Below are positions 49,130 through 59,110 of a stretch of DNA of 64,000 bases, one piece after another. The translations under genes and the position numbers were made by a program. How positions within the stretch are numbered: position 1 is the first letter of the stretch; every line of letters begins with the position of its first letter. Source of the DNA: Phylloscopus collybita (lineage: Eukaryota > Chordata > Aves > Passeriformes > Phylloscopidae); NCBI GenBank assembly GCA_027886175.1, contig JAJNNQ010000024.1, positions 25,771,001 to 25,835,000 of the forward strand, given 5' to 3'. The notes beneath the pieces are model-generated. The model was not told the origin of the DNA and did no database searches. It saw nothing but the letters and a program-made list of their open reading frames with translations.

Positions 49130-49270
49130 CAGGATCCCGTAAGAGCCTTTGTTTACACTGTAATGTCTTGCCATCTTTAGCATTTGCATCATCATTTGTT
49201 TGTACTATGCGAATTGGTCACATAAATGAGCTAACAGAGAAATCTGGCTGCTGTCTGCCAAGGGATTTAC
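49130..49270. promoter_or_regulatory. Candidate conserved element with FOX and octamer sites
   Basis: TTGTTTAC (49149-49156, a forkhead core) and the perfect POU octamer ATTTGCAT (49182-49189) lie 25 bp apart in AT-rich unique sequence. TGCGAATTGG follows. The enhancer role is inferred from motif content only. Confidence 0.25.
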
Positions 49271-50097
49271 AGGCTTGACTCTATCTGGTGAAAGATTCAG
49301 CCTTTTCTCTTGGTGAAGCAGAACAAAGGGAGAAAGAGAAAGTGAGGGAGGGAGGCTTCCCCCCAAGGGAGTGCTACTTTCCTTGGAAAAGGCTAGTAGA
49401 GACCCTCTGGAATACGAAATTTGGGATATATTCCCTTCAGTGCTGGCATAAGTGTCTATATTTGAAATAAGTACTGTCTATCAGTTCTTGTCTACTTTGT
49501 AGAAGAAAACTTTTCATGGTTTCAGCTCAATTGCTGCATACATATTACAGAGAAGTAGCTCAGCATTTCCACAGATCCATAACTTAAGGGAAAGGTCATG
49601 GTATATGGAAAGAGAACTGTACTGACCTGTTAACACAAAGCCCTGTGCTGGGAACAGCAGGGTCACTGCTCTGTATTGAGTGATTCCTCAGGTGTTTCTT
49701 AAAATCCCCAGACACTGGATTAATGTAAATACATGATAATAAAAGATCTCATTTTTGTAAATGCATGCTTTTTGTCTTCACAGTTGAAGACAATACTGAA
49801 AAATTGGACCAGAGGAAATCTGAGGATTCAAAACCAGAGAGGAAATAAAAAGAATCTATATGGATTCTTCTATATGTGGGGGTTTTTTGGTTGGTTGGTT
49901 TTATTAGGTTTTTTATTTTTGAATGGCATGTGTTTTAAACCAATCTGACATGGAGGTGCAATGACTTTCTATTGACATCCCAATGCCGAGCTGCTGTAAT
50001 GACTGTCCAGGATGGTTCATTTTAACTGTACTATAGGTAAAGTGCCTGTTTTCTTCCCTTCTGCTTTCTGAAATTCAGGACTCCCTCAACTATAAAA
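49271..50097. other. Non-coding sequence with a short G/T tract
   Basis: A small G/T patch built on GGTTGGTTGG lies at 49875-49921. Nothing else is recognised. Confidence 0.55.
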
Positions 50098-51172
50098 TCA
50101 TAGAATCATAGAATAGTTTATATTGGAAGGGACCTTTAAAGGTCATCTAGTGCAATGAGTAGGGACATCTTCAGCTAGATCAGTCTATTCAGAACCCAGT
50201 TCACCCTGAACTGGAATATGAGTTCACCCTGAACTCACCCTGAGCCTTGGATATTTCCAGGGATGAGACATCTACCACCTTTCTGGGCAACCTGTTCCGC
50301 TATTTCACCACCCTCATGGTTAAAAATTTCTTCCTTGTATCTAGTCTACCCTCTTGTAGTCTAAACACATTACCCCTTGTCCTGTCACAACAGGCCCTGC
50401 TAAAAAGTCTGTCCTCATTTTCTTACAAGCCCTCTTTAGGTACTGAAAAGCCTCATTAAGGTCTTTCTTCATCCGTCTCCAGACTGATGAACAGCCCTAA
50501 ATCTCTCAGTCTTTCCTCATAGGAGAAATATTTCAGCTCTTGGATTGTTTTTGGGACTATCCTCTGGATCTGCTCTATCAGATCCATGTTTTTCCTATGC
50601 CATGGGCCCCATAGTTGGATGCAGTGCTCCAGGTGGGGTCTCGTGAGAGCAGATCAGGGGAGTAGAATCACCTCCCTTTATTTGCTGGTTGTGCTGCTTT
50701 TGAAGCAGCCTGGGATGTCCGTGGCTCTCTGGGCTGAAAGCAAACAGTGCTGGCTCAGGTCCAGCCTCTGATTCACCACTACCTCTTTCTCATCATATTT
50801 GCTCACAATCCCTTCATTCCCCAACCTGCATTGATACTGGCTTGCCCCAGCCCAGGTGCTGGATGATATATGTTTCTTTGTTGAACCTCCTGAGGTTCAT
50901 GTGCACCCACTTCTCAAGCTAGTCCAGGTCCTCTGGATAGCATCCCATCCTTCAGGCATGTCAACTGCACCACTGAGCTTGCTGTCATCCGCAAACTTGC
51001 TGAGGGTGTGCTTGATCCCCTGATTGTATTGATGAAGACATTATACAGTACTGGTTCCAGTACAGACCCCTGAGGGACACCACTTGTCACTGGTCTCCAT
51101 CTGGACATTGTGCTTGTGGTAGTAGTTGAATACTACCCTCTGGCTGGGATTATCTAACTAGTTCCTCATCAG
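50098..51172 (-). mobile_element. Longest CR1 LINE copy, with reverse transcriptase remnant
   Basis: It starts with TCATAGAATCATAGAATAG, two exact copies of the CR1 tail unit in antisense, and runs for about 1.07 kb. The minus-strand frame at 51108 keeps [17 protein letters not shown], the conserved CR1 reverse transcriptase palm segment. The catalytic motif follows as FADDSK at 50995-50978 but in a different frame, so a frameshift lies between the two. The C-terminal part and 3' tail follow. This is a 5'-truncated, inactive copy; the endonuclease domain is missing. Confidence 0.95.
50198..50243. repeat. 23-bp tandem duplication inside the CR1 copy
   Basis: The 15-mer AGTTCACCCTGAACT occurs at 50198-50212 and again at 50221-50235, and a partial third copy (CACCCTGA) follows at 50236-50243. 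Each 15-mer is an inverted repeat of AGTTCA with a 3-bp spacer, the layout of a nuclear-receptor-type palindrome. It arose after or during CR1 insertion, as the CR1 consensus lacks it as far as I recall. Confidence 0.8.
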
Positions 51173-54100
51173 CTGTTGTTTTTCAAAGAAAGTCTCACAG
51201 ACACCTACAATGTGAATCCAGCTGGGTCAACAATTTTAGTGTCTTTCTTCTTTTTTTCCACACTTTTGCAAAATAAACCCTGCAGGAACGAAGCATTTTT
51301 CCAGTACCCAGCATCTCACTCACGCATTTCCCCTCTGTCCCAGCTCCATGTACACATATGTGTGAGGAAGGGCTTTACTCACACACAAGGACTCTACTAC
51401 TCTACTGCTACCAACGCAACAGATAAATTTGTTGCAAATCGCTGAAAGACTGGTATTCAGTTGGACAAACTTAGACAGAGACTGCCTTGGAATCAACAAA
51501 GATTTTTTTTTTTAATACCATTTACTTTAAAATCTGCAAACAGTCATCCCAGCATTACTTGAAGTCCCCAAATGGCCATGCAATCTGGATAGAGGTAACA
51601 CTGTTCCTATGAATCCAATGCTGGAAATACATTGTCCCACTTAAATACATTCTTCTGCCATGTCCTTTCACTGTGAAACTCTTGACATGATGTTCGATGC
51701 TATTTTATCCCTTGGGTAATACTTTGCTTCAAAAATGGCAGGAGACCCTTGGTATTGCCTCCGACTCTCTGTTTGTAGGATCTGCACAAAACATATGGTA
51801 CATGGAGAAAGGAAGAGCTGTTAAAAGGATGAAAGCTGTTCCAGTAAATGTGGTTGTTAGGAGCCAGTGCAATATCTGTCACCGATGAAAGCAAAATATT
51901 TTAGGGTATTTGTAGTTTATGGCACAAACATTTTTTAGAGAAGTTTGGTAAAAATAATTTTTTTGAGAAGTACACTGTCCAGGAAATTTCTGCTGTCATG
52001 TCTTGTAGCACTAGAAATGTCGAAGTTTCTGCAAAGATCTGCACAGTGTTTCACTCTGCCGCCACTTCAATCCCAAAGAGAAACTTGTGTATCATTTCCT
52101 ACCATAATAGCTGGCCTAAGACCTTCTCCACAGCATTTGCCTCATGTTTAGATGTCCAAGCAATAGCAGGTGATATCTTATCTAGGACAGAAATAATTGC
52201 TGCTCTTTCCTCTTTCTTCCCCCACTTAAATATCTCCCTTCCATGGCAGTTTTCCAGGTTTGCTGGTGTGGCTGAGCTAAAGGCAGGAGAGAGAGTGCTG
52301 AGAGGGACTGTGCTGTGCTGTGCTGTGCTGTGCTGGGGAGGTCCATAAGGCCTCCATCAGCCGTGGAAGGTGGTGCATCTCGCCACTCTCAGTAATAAAC
52401 ACACAGCTTGGCTCTTCAGCCTTGCCTTCCTCCAGTGAGCTCTGTACATACATCTACAAAACACCCACTCGCATGTATGCCTATAAACAAGCAAACAAAT
52501 CATGCCACCTAAAAAACTAATTGAACAATTCCTCCTACAGCCTGGGAAGGAAAAGAAGAAAAGACTACAGTGGTTTTTTTTCTATTTCTGAAATCTTGAA
52601 GAGCTACTTAGCTACTATTGTGACAGAAAGGTGGATAACTAACATAGTAAAGCTAGTAATAACACATTAAGAAAGGAAGAGGAAACTGTAGAAGACACAC
52701 AGAGAGAAAGAAGCTTTGTGTTGTGTCTCTGTCAGCTTGATTAGTGGCTTTCTCCTGAATCCTCAATGGAGTGGCCTCCATGGGTCAATCTCATTAGAGA
52801 TAAAAATGGAAGAGCTGCAGGAGTCCACACTGAGCTTTACCAAGAAAGTTTGAAAGCATGGCCACTGCTCAGGCTTGGAGGAACAAGAATAAGGTGAGGA
52901 GGTGACTGAGGTGGATATGGCTGTGACAGAGCAGCCACCACTGACTAAGCAACCTATGGAAACCTATTTGTCCAGGAAGGCACCAAAATCCAGATCTGTT
53001 TCTAACAATGAATCAGTGGCAAGACACCATGACAAGTAGATGTAGAGCAGACAATTTTCCAAATGAGAAGACTAACCCATAGGTGACACTTCCCTACAGG
53101 TTCTTGGAGAGTGCATCAAGGGTGATTCTAAGAAATGAATCTATTTCACAACCAGTAATAAGGTTTTAAGGTCAGCAGCCATCATGGGCAGCATGAGGCC
53201 TACAAAACTTTCACAAGGAAAGACACCTAAATAGCATTCAAAACCAACAGGATCCTTAATACTGTTGTATTTGATATCGAAATTGTCAGGAAGGAGGAAA
53301 AAGTCTGGAGTTCCCAAGGGCAGCTGAACTAGTATCCCAATCTGTTTTCTAGGGATATTTTCCATGTGGAAGAATACCAGGTGGCTATCACAGGTATCAG
53401 GAAAGGAGTCAGGAAACTCATATGCTGAATTCGGTCTGCAGTTGCTACATGGAACTGTCCTGGGTTTCTCACTGTAGAAAGGGGCTGAGTGATGCTTTCC
53501 TACCTCAGGGGTAGAGTGACATTGGGTCCTGCTTGTGAAATGCTCTTCTATCCTCTAGTGCAACACAGCATGCCAGTGCTGTGAACAGAGTTACAGATGG
53601 AGTTGTGGACTCTTGTCATCTGTTCCTGGGGGCAAGAGGGGAAGAGGCACATGGGGGAAGAGCGTATGTGGTATGTGGGAGAAGTTTGTAGTGGATCTGC
53701 TTCTGCTCTATCAAATGTGTGGAGAGAAAGAATGGGACATTGACTCTCACTGCATGGATTTTGCAAGGTTGGTGGTGATATGAGCTTCCTGCAGTAGATG
53801 AGGATCAATTTCTATATTGTCAGGAGTGGTCATGTTTGGTTTTAGGTATTTTTGTGATAGGTGCTGACAGGTTGGCAGTGTCAGAAAACCACTGCTTCAC
53901 ACTTCCAATGGGATTATAACTTAAAAAAAGGACAAAACACTGAAGGGCATGGGAGTTCCCTGTGACTTCTTCAGTGCTACTTACAATACACCTGTTCTAT
54001 CTATAGCTGTCATAGCCAGAGGTACCACACTTCGACCTCAAACCCTCTGAGACACCTCTGAAATGGGATCCTGTGTCTATGCTGTTCTTTGCTTACATCC

Positions 54101-54534
54101 CTCCACTCCAATTGCCTGTGATCCCAGTTGCTCTTGGCTCAGCAGTCCTTTTGTGTGGAGCTGTGTGGCCCTGTGCTGATACAGGCAGTCAGACAACGTT
54201 CTCAAAGCAAGGTACGGTTAATCAAAGTAGTATCATAGGCCATTAAAGGAAAACATTTCTTTTAGTCCCCTCTGAGAGTAGGACAACTGCTTTTGCTTTT
54301 CCTGTCCTTCAGTAGATCAGTTTTTTTTGTGAGTTTGAGCTCCACAAAAATATTTGATTTCTCATGTCTCTGAGGAAATTGTCTTAGAGGCATATTGATG
54401 ATTTGGTCCAAATTCTTAGGGAAAATTCCCCTCATGATGTAGAAGTAATGTTTTTCCAGGAATTATAGCAAGTTACTCTCTGTTAGAGACCCTAGTTGTG
54501 TTTAGTTAAAGTGCTTACTTAGAGCTAATAAGCT
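51173..54534. other. Unique non-coding sequence, no gene seen
   Basis: A T run lies near 51504-51515 and a (TGCTG)5 pentamer array at 52311-52335. A 74-codon minus frame at 53365-53141 looks more protein-like than most, but I recognise no family and no splice context. Confidence 0.5.
52311..52335. repeat. (TGCTG)5 pentanucleotide repeat
   Basis: Five uninterrupted TGCTG units, preceded by CTG. A short microsatellite. Confidence 0.9.
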
Positions 54535-54608
54535 GGTTTTCTGTTTTTGTTTTTGGGCTTTTTTCAGTTGTTGTTTGGTTTTTTTGGTTGGTTGGGGTTG
54601 TGGGATTT

Positions 54609-54639
<31 letters not shown>

Positions 54640-54764
54640 TTGTTGTGGTTTTTTGGTGGTGTTTTTTTTTGTTGTTGTTGTTTTGTTTGGTTTTTTTTTT
54701 TATTTTGGTTTTGGGTTTTTTTGGTTTGGTTTGTTTGGGGTTTTTTTTTTTGTTTTTTTTTTTT
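54535..54764. repeat. G/T low-complexity tract containing (TG)13
   Basis: About 230 bp of the + strand are almost only G and T: TTTTTGG, GGTTGGTTGGGG, (TG)13 at 54613-54638, (GTT)n and TTTGG units, ending in T runs. Overlapping 63-108-codon frames are artefacts of the composition. Confidence 0.95.
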
Positions 54765-54879
54765 AATAACTCTTTCCTCTGCAGTTTTTCTTTAAAGCCT
54801 GCTCTATGGAGGTAATAAAAATCCTTGCAGCCCAACAACACCCTGTGAAAAAATTCCTGTTTACCTGCTCTATAATATC

Positions 54880-55160
54880 ACTGATCAACTCCAGATCCTT
54901 CATTACATTTTAATTTTAATATTTAGTTCTGTTTTGAGGTAATCTGGACAAATCAAATGAGGATATGAAATTTAATTTTGCAGAGGTCCCCCCAAAATTG
55001 CCAGCCAATTACTGTGGTCTGAATCAATGGCATGCAAGAGAAGTGCTCTGTGTTGCATCCCCTAATTCTCACTGTTGGCAATCTCCATTGTGTAGAGAAG
55101 CTTGCAGAGGCAGACATTCATTTTAATATTCCCATTAGAACAATCCTGCTAATACAACTG
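54880..55160. promoter_or_regulatory. Candidate conserved non-coding element
   Basis: This unique block has cores such as GGTAATCTGG, CAAATCAAATGAGG, GCCAATTACTG, CATTTTAATATTC and TGCTAATACAACTG, with no repeat and no long frame. Its texture resembles deeply conserved vertebrate enhancers. I cannot verify conservation from one sequence. Confidence 0.25.
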
Positions 55161-55711
55161 ATTTAAGCACAGACTTTTGTTGTAGAAATAATAGCTTAAG
55201 TGGAGGTGGAACCTCCTCTATACATCTTTCCTTTTTTCTTTTGAAATCTCAGGGCCTACAGCATATTACATGTCACAGGAAATATCAGTGTAACTGCATA
55301 TTGTAATTTGCTTGCAGCACGTATTGTGGAACGTATCAATGAAGTGTTTGACAATGATAGCAGTACAGGAAAAAAATCTTTTTTATGATCTAGCAGATTT
55401 TTTTATCAAGCTGTTTAAGTCTTTTACTATTTGTTGGTGGTATAATATCATAACAAGAAGCACTGTGTAACTAATGCTGCATCCAAAGTGAAAACATTCC
55501 TTATATTGTCTCCTGGCTTGTAAAATAAAATCTTTCCAGAAAAGGCCTTTTTACCTAAGAGACAGGCGTTTACGTGATCAAGGACTTCTCTCCACATCCT
55601 CCCATCTCTGCAATCAATTGTGTAGTTGTGAATGATGGAGTCTACAAATGGAAATGTCAGGCAGAAAGTGTTTATGCAATTTTGAAAATAATGTAGATAC
55701 TGTAGTTGAAT
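55161..55711. other. AT-rich non-coding sequence, no gene seen
   Basis: A 48-codon open stretch ends in a stop at about 55388 and follows a plausible acceptor (TTTGCTTGCAG). It lacks a donor and I do not call it an exon. Confidence 0.45.
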
Positions 55712-56020
55712 CTGAGAGAGATAAGATTACACTGTATGTGTCTGTTTTTGTGTCTGTGCGTATGAGAGAAAGAGCAAGAGGGAGATTACATTGTGTTAGA
55801 AAAAAGGAATGACAGTGTATATGAGAGAGATAAAATTGTGTTTTCAGGGCCTCTGTGTCAAGAAAGATTTCATTGTGCAGGTGTGTGTGTGTAGCTGTCC
55901 TTATGCTAGAGAAGGTGTGTGTGTGTTCAGAGGGAGAGATGATGGTGTATTTGCATTGTAGGCATGCAGCGTGTTAGCGAATGTATGCGTGTGTGTGTGT
56001 GCATGTGAGTAAGAGAGCCT
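55712..56020. repeat. Decayed tandem array with TG-rich and GAGAGATAA-like units
   Basis: Five blurred units of roughly 45-65 bp each begin with a GAGAGATAAGATT / GAGGGAGATTAC / GAGAGATAAAATT / AAGATTTCATT / GAGGGAGAGATGA core. A TTGTGT or CTGTATGTG stretch follows each core. Short TG runs expand within the later units. It looks like an old minisatellite that has drifted. Confidence 0.55.
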
Positions 56021-58990
56021 ATGCTGTGCATTAAACATTTAGGAAAGTCGTACCACGTAACTCTGTTGCAATTTTGTTTCCCAAGGAAACCACTGTCAAA
56101 GTTCTAGAAACATTTTTCGGAAATTCTGAATTTCCTAGAGCGTCTTGTACTTTTTTATTCAAAGTAAATTTAGTAGTTCCTATTAAAGTATTTGTTGAAG
56201 AGGCAAAGCTGTATCTAGGGGAATATGAATTATAAAATTCTGCCTGGAAAAAAATCAGTTGGAATAAATGTTCATTTCATTGATGAACAGCACTTGGAGT
56301 AAACAGAAAAAGGCAAAATTATCAGAACTTGCGTTTTGCCCAAAGCAAATTTTAATGTCACTTGTTGGGTATTTCAAGATAAATTCATTCAAAACAGTAA
56401 GTAATCAAAAAACATCTTTCCTTCCAGAAAACATGAACATGTAGAGGTGATTCACAAGCTGGGAGTTGTGATATATACCTACAGAATGCATTATATCCTT
56501 TCCACAAGTAATTTGTGAATCTAAACTCTCTGATAAAAGCACTCTTTTTTTTTTTAATACAGAAAGTAGTCATGTGAATGGTGTATTTATCTTCGTTGAG
56601 AAGAGGTAACATATTGGATATGCTAGGAAAAAAAAGTATGGCTGAGACATAGGAGGGGGAATTAGGATGTGCTGAAAAGAGGAAATGGACTCCTACTGTC
56701 TTCTCCTTCACTTGGACTTCCCCTGCATCTTGACAGCAATGCCTCTGCTTCCCTGTATGTGAGTCATGGCCAGCTCTCAGCATCAGACACCCTCTGTCTG
56801 TACAGCTCTGCTGGGGGCACATGGTCCCTTTGGATGTGCCCACACTGTGTTCTGCTTCCATGGACGTGGGCTGAGTCTGTGAAGCACTGTGGCACTGGGA
56901 CACACAAAGCTGAGCCCACTTTCTGTGGCCTGTAGTTTAGGCACTTTAGCTATTTTCACCTTACTCAGGAATAAAGTTGAAGTGGACCACTGATAAATGC
57001 TTAAAATGTTTTAATCTGACCAGAGCTTCATCATTTAGGTGACTTAGGCTGCTGTTGTTGTGTTGCTGCATGCATACATGTAAGAGGAGGTCTCCCTGTC
57101 CTCTCCTGCTTACAATCCCCAAGGGGCCTGGATACTCCAAACTACCTCACATAGTATGTAGAGGAGAACTGAGTGGTCAGGACTTGCTTCTGCTAATCTA
57201 AATGCAGCATCTGCACGTAGGCTGGTGTTCTCCACAACTGTGATTCATGTGCCCATCACTTCCATGTCATGGCAACCTTAGAAAAAGCTGTTGGACTGCC
57301 AGGACTGTCACCACAAAGATTTTTAGAGAAGCACTTGGCATCCTTTGCATCTTCTTCTAACAAGGGGAAAAAAAAATCTGCCTTGAAGTGTGTAGAAACC
57401 TTTCAGTCCTGCAATGACCTGTACAAGAGGCAGGAAGAAGGTGGTAGGGTGCACAAAGGCATATTTGTGTTTGGTCAGCAATGGTTCTTGTCTCCCTGGG
57501 ATGGAGTCCAAACCTTAATGCTGGCAGCCTTTTACTGTCAACAGCCTTAAATCCATGAACTCCTTGTTATAAACTGAGATCCCTCCGTGTCATTCTGTAG
57601 GACACTTGTTGCAATTCAGCAATGGTTGACTTCTATCTGTAAGTTTTCCTTCTTGGTCTACAGCAATCTCACTTCTAGTTGCAAGTTTGATGACAGGCTC
57701 AAGGCATGAAGAAAGGTGAGACTGAATATTGAAGAGAAGGACACAAAGACACAGAGCTCTTTAATCTGTTTCAGCACCAACCCAAACAGAAGCCATCCTG
57801 CAGCCATGCAGGGTAGCCATTAAACATCTGCACCACTTTGTGCTATCACATGATGAATCTTTCCTTATCTCTCATGCTCAAGTAAGATGATATGCAGACA
57901 TCTACTCAAGCAGTTAACCCTCCCTGTGCTCATTCCCCAAGAGAACTAGGCTGTCTAACTTGGGACCGTGCAGGTTTCAGTGGTCGTGGAATGTGGCTCT
58001 GCCATGCTTAGGCAACACCTGCACATCTTGTCTTGGTGCCTTGTCTCCACGTGTCTCTGCACAGTAACACTCAACACATCCTCCCCTTCATACTGTGATA
58101 CACTTCGCTAGATACTCCAAACTGCCTCACAGGTTCTCTTGAGAACAAGGTTCTCTTGTGTGCTCTTGTGTTTATGTGCACTGCCAGGTTTGCCACCTGT
58201 CAGCACCTTCTTGTGATTCTTCTTATATTTTCTCCTTTTCTGCAAAGCCACAGCTCCTAGAGTCAGGTGGTTGCATAAAAGTTCTGTCTGTCTTTTAAAA
58301 AGAGGTGCAGATTTGTAGCTCTTTTGGTTGTGGAAAAAGCTTGTAAATGTAGTGTTATAATGGATTAAAAGAAAAAAATGAAAAGACACAATCTTTCTTG
58401 TTTAGTTGCTTGATGTCTATGACAACTTAACGATTTTTTGGAGGGTGCACAGCTAAGGTTTTTATTTACACAATGTAGATTTTGGTACACCTTTGTATGC
58501 ACATGTATCTTCTCAACTGTATATATAAAAATACTCATGCATTTGGTGTAGATATACGTGTGTACACCCACACCTGCCAAGTGCACATATTCCCTTCTCA
58601 CAGAAACCTCCTCTCCTACTCTGCCTTTCTTCCACACATTTCCCTTTCTGCAGCTTATGTCCACCACCTTCCTCTGAGTTATGGAATCTCCACTATTGCT
58701 TGTACTGAGTAACCTTCTCCCCCGCTCTCCCTCCCTCCTCTCCTTCACTCCAGGAAAGCTCTTTCTGATTCTCTTTTCACTGGTGTCTGGCATTCGTACC
58801 TCTGTAGACAGAGAATGGCAAGAAGACAGTGACGTGAGCAGACAGAATAACCGGGGAATAAAAAGGAGTTGGTTGAGAATCTGTAATTAGAAGCCCAATT
58901 TCCATTTCCTTCTCAGGCACTTTAGAATCCCTTTCAGGGGTTTCTTGACTGTCTCAAAATTGAATGTCATTGAGATTTTTTTTCTTCTTT
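56021..58990. other. Unique non-coding sequence with one short distant direct repeat
   Basis: No gene is recognised. The 172-codon minus frame at 56903-56385 is the longest frame outside low-complexity or repeat DNA, but it has no family resemblance. A nearly identical 21-bp direct repeat lies at 57131 and 58111. A chain of alternating GTTCTC/GAGAAC half-sites lies at about 58133-58155. Confidence 0.5.
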
Positions 58991-58993
58991 TAA

Positions 58994-59009
58994 TTTTTTT
59001 TTTTTTTTT
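58994..59009. repeat. Poly(T) tract of 16 bases
   Basis: Sixteen T, preceded by a TTTCTTCTTTTAA stretch. Confidence 0.85.
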
Positions 59010-59024
59010 ATTTTGCATCCTCTT

Positions 59025-59110
59025 GTTTCCTTGGCAACAAGTTGGTGATGCAGGAGCTAGAAATGTGCTATGTCTCCGTGGAGATGTTGGCGTGGGTGTG
59101 CCATGGTGAC
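59025..59110. promoter_or_regulatory. Cluster of RFX X-box-like sites
   Basis: GTTTCCTTGGCAAC at 59025-59038 is a near-ideal X-box. Within 75 bp follow GTCTCCGTGGAGAT (59072-59085) and GTGCCATGGTGAC (59098-59110), both with X-box-like dyad symmetry but weaker half-sites. Homotypic clustering supports a regulatory element. The factor is inferred from motif knowledge only. Confidence 0.4.

Noticed and set aside
53141..53365. 74-codon minus frame with protein-like composition
   Set aside because: No recognised domain, no flanking splice signals I trust, and no repeat family.
55242..55388. Possible exon after TTTGCTTGCAG, reading ARIVERINEVFDNDSS
   Set aside because: It sounds protein-like, but the frame stops soon after, no splice donor is near, and no family was recognised.
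56385..56903. 172-codon minus frame in ordinary sequence
   Set aside because: It matches no family I know, has no splice or promoter context, and one such frame is plausible by chance in 64 kb.
58131..58158. GTTCTC/GAGAAC chain resembling a glucocorticoid response element
   Set aside because: Spacing between half-sites is 3 bases rather than the 5 needed between the AGAAC and GTTCT cores.
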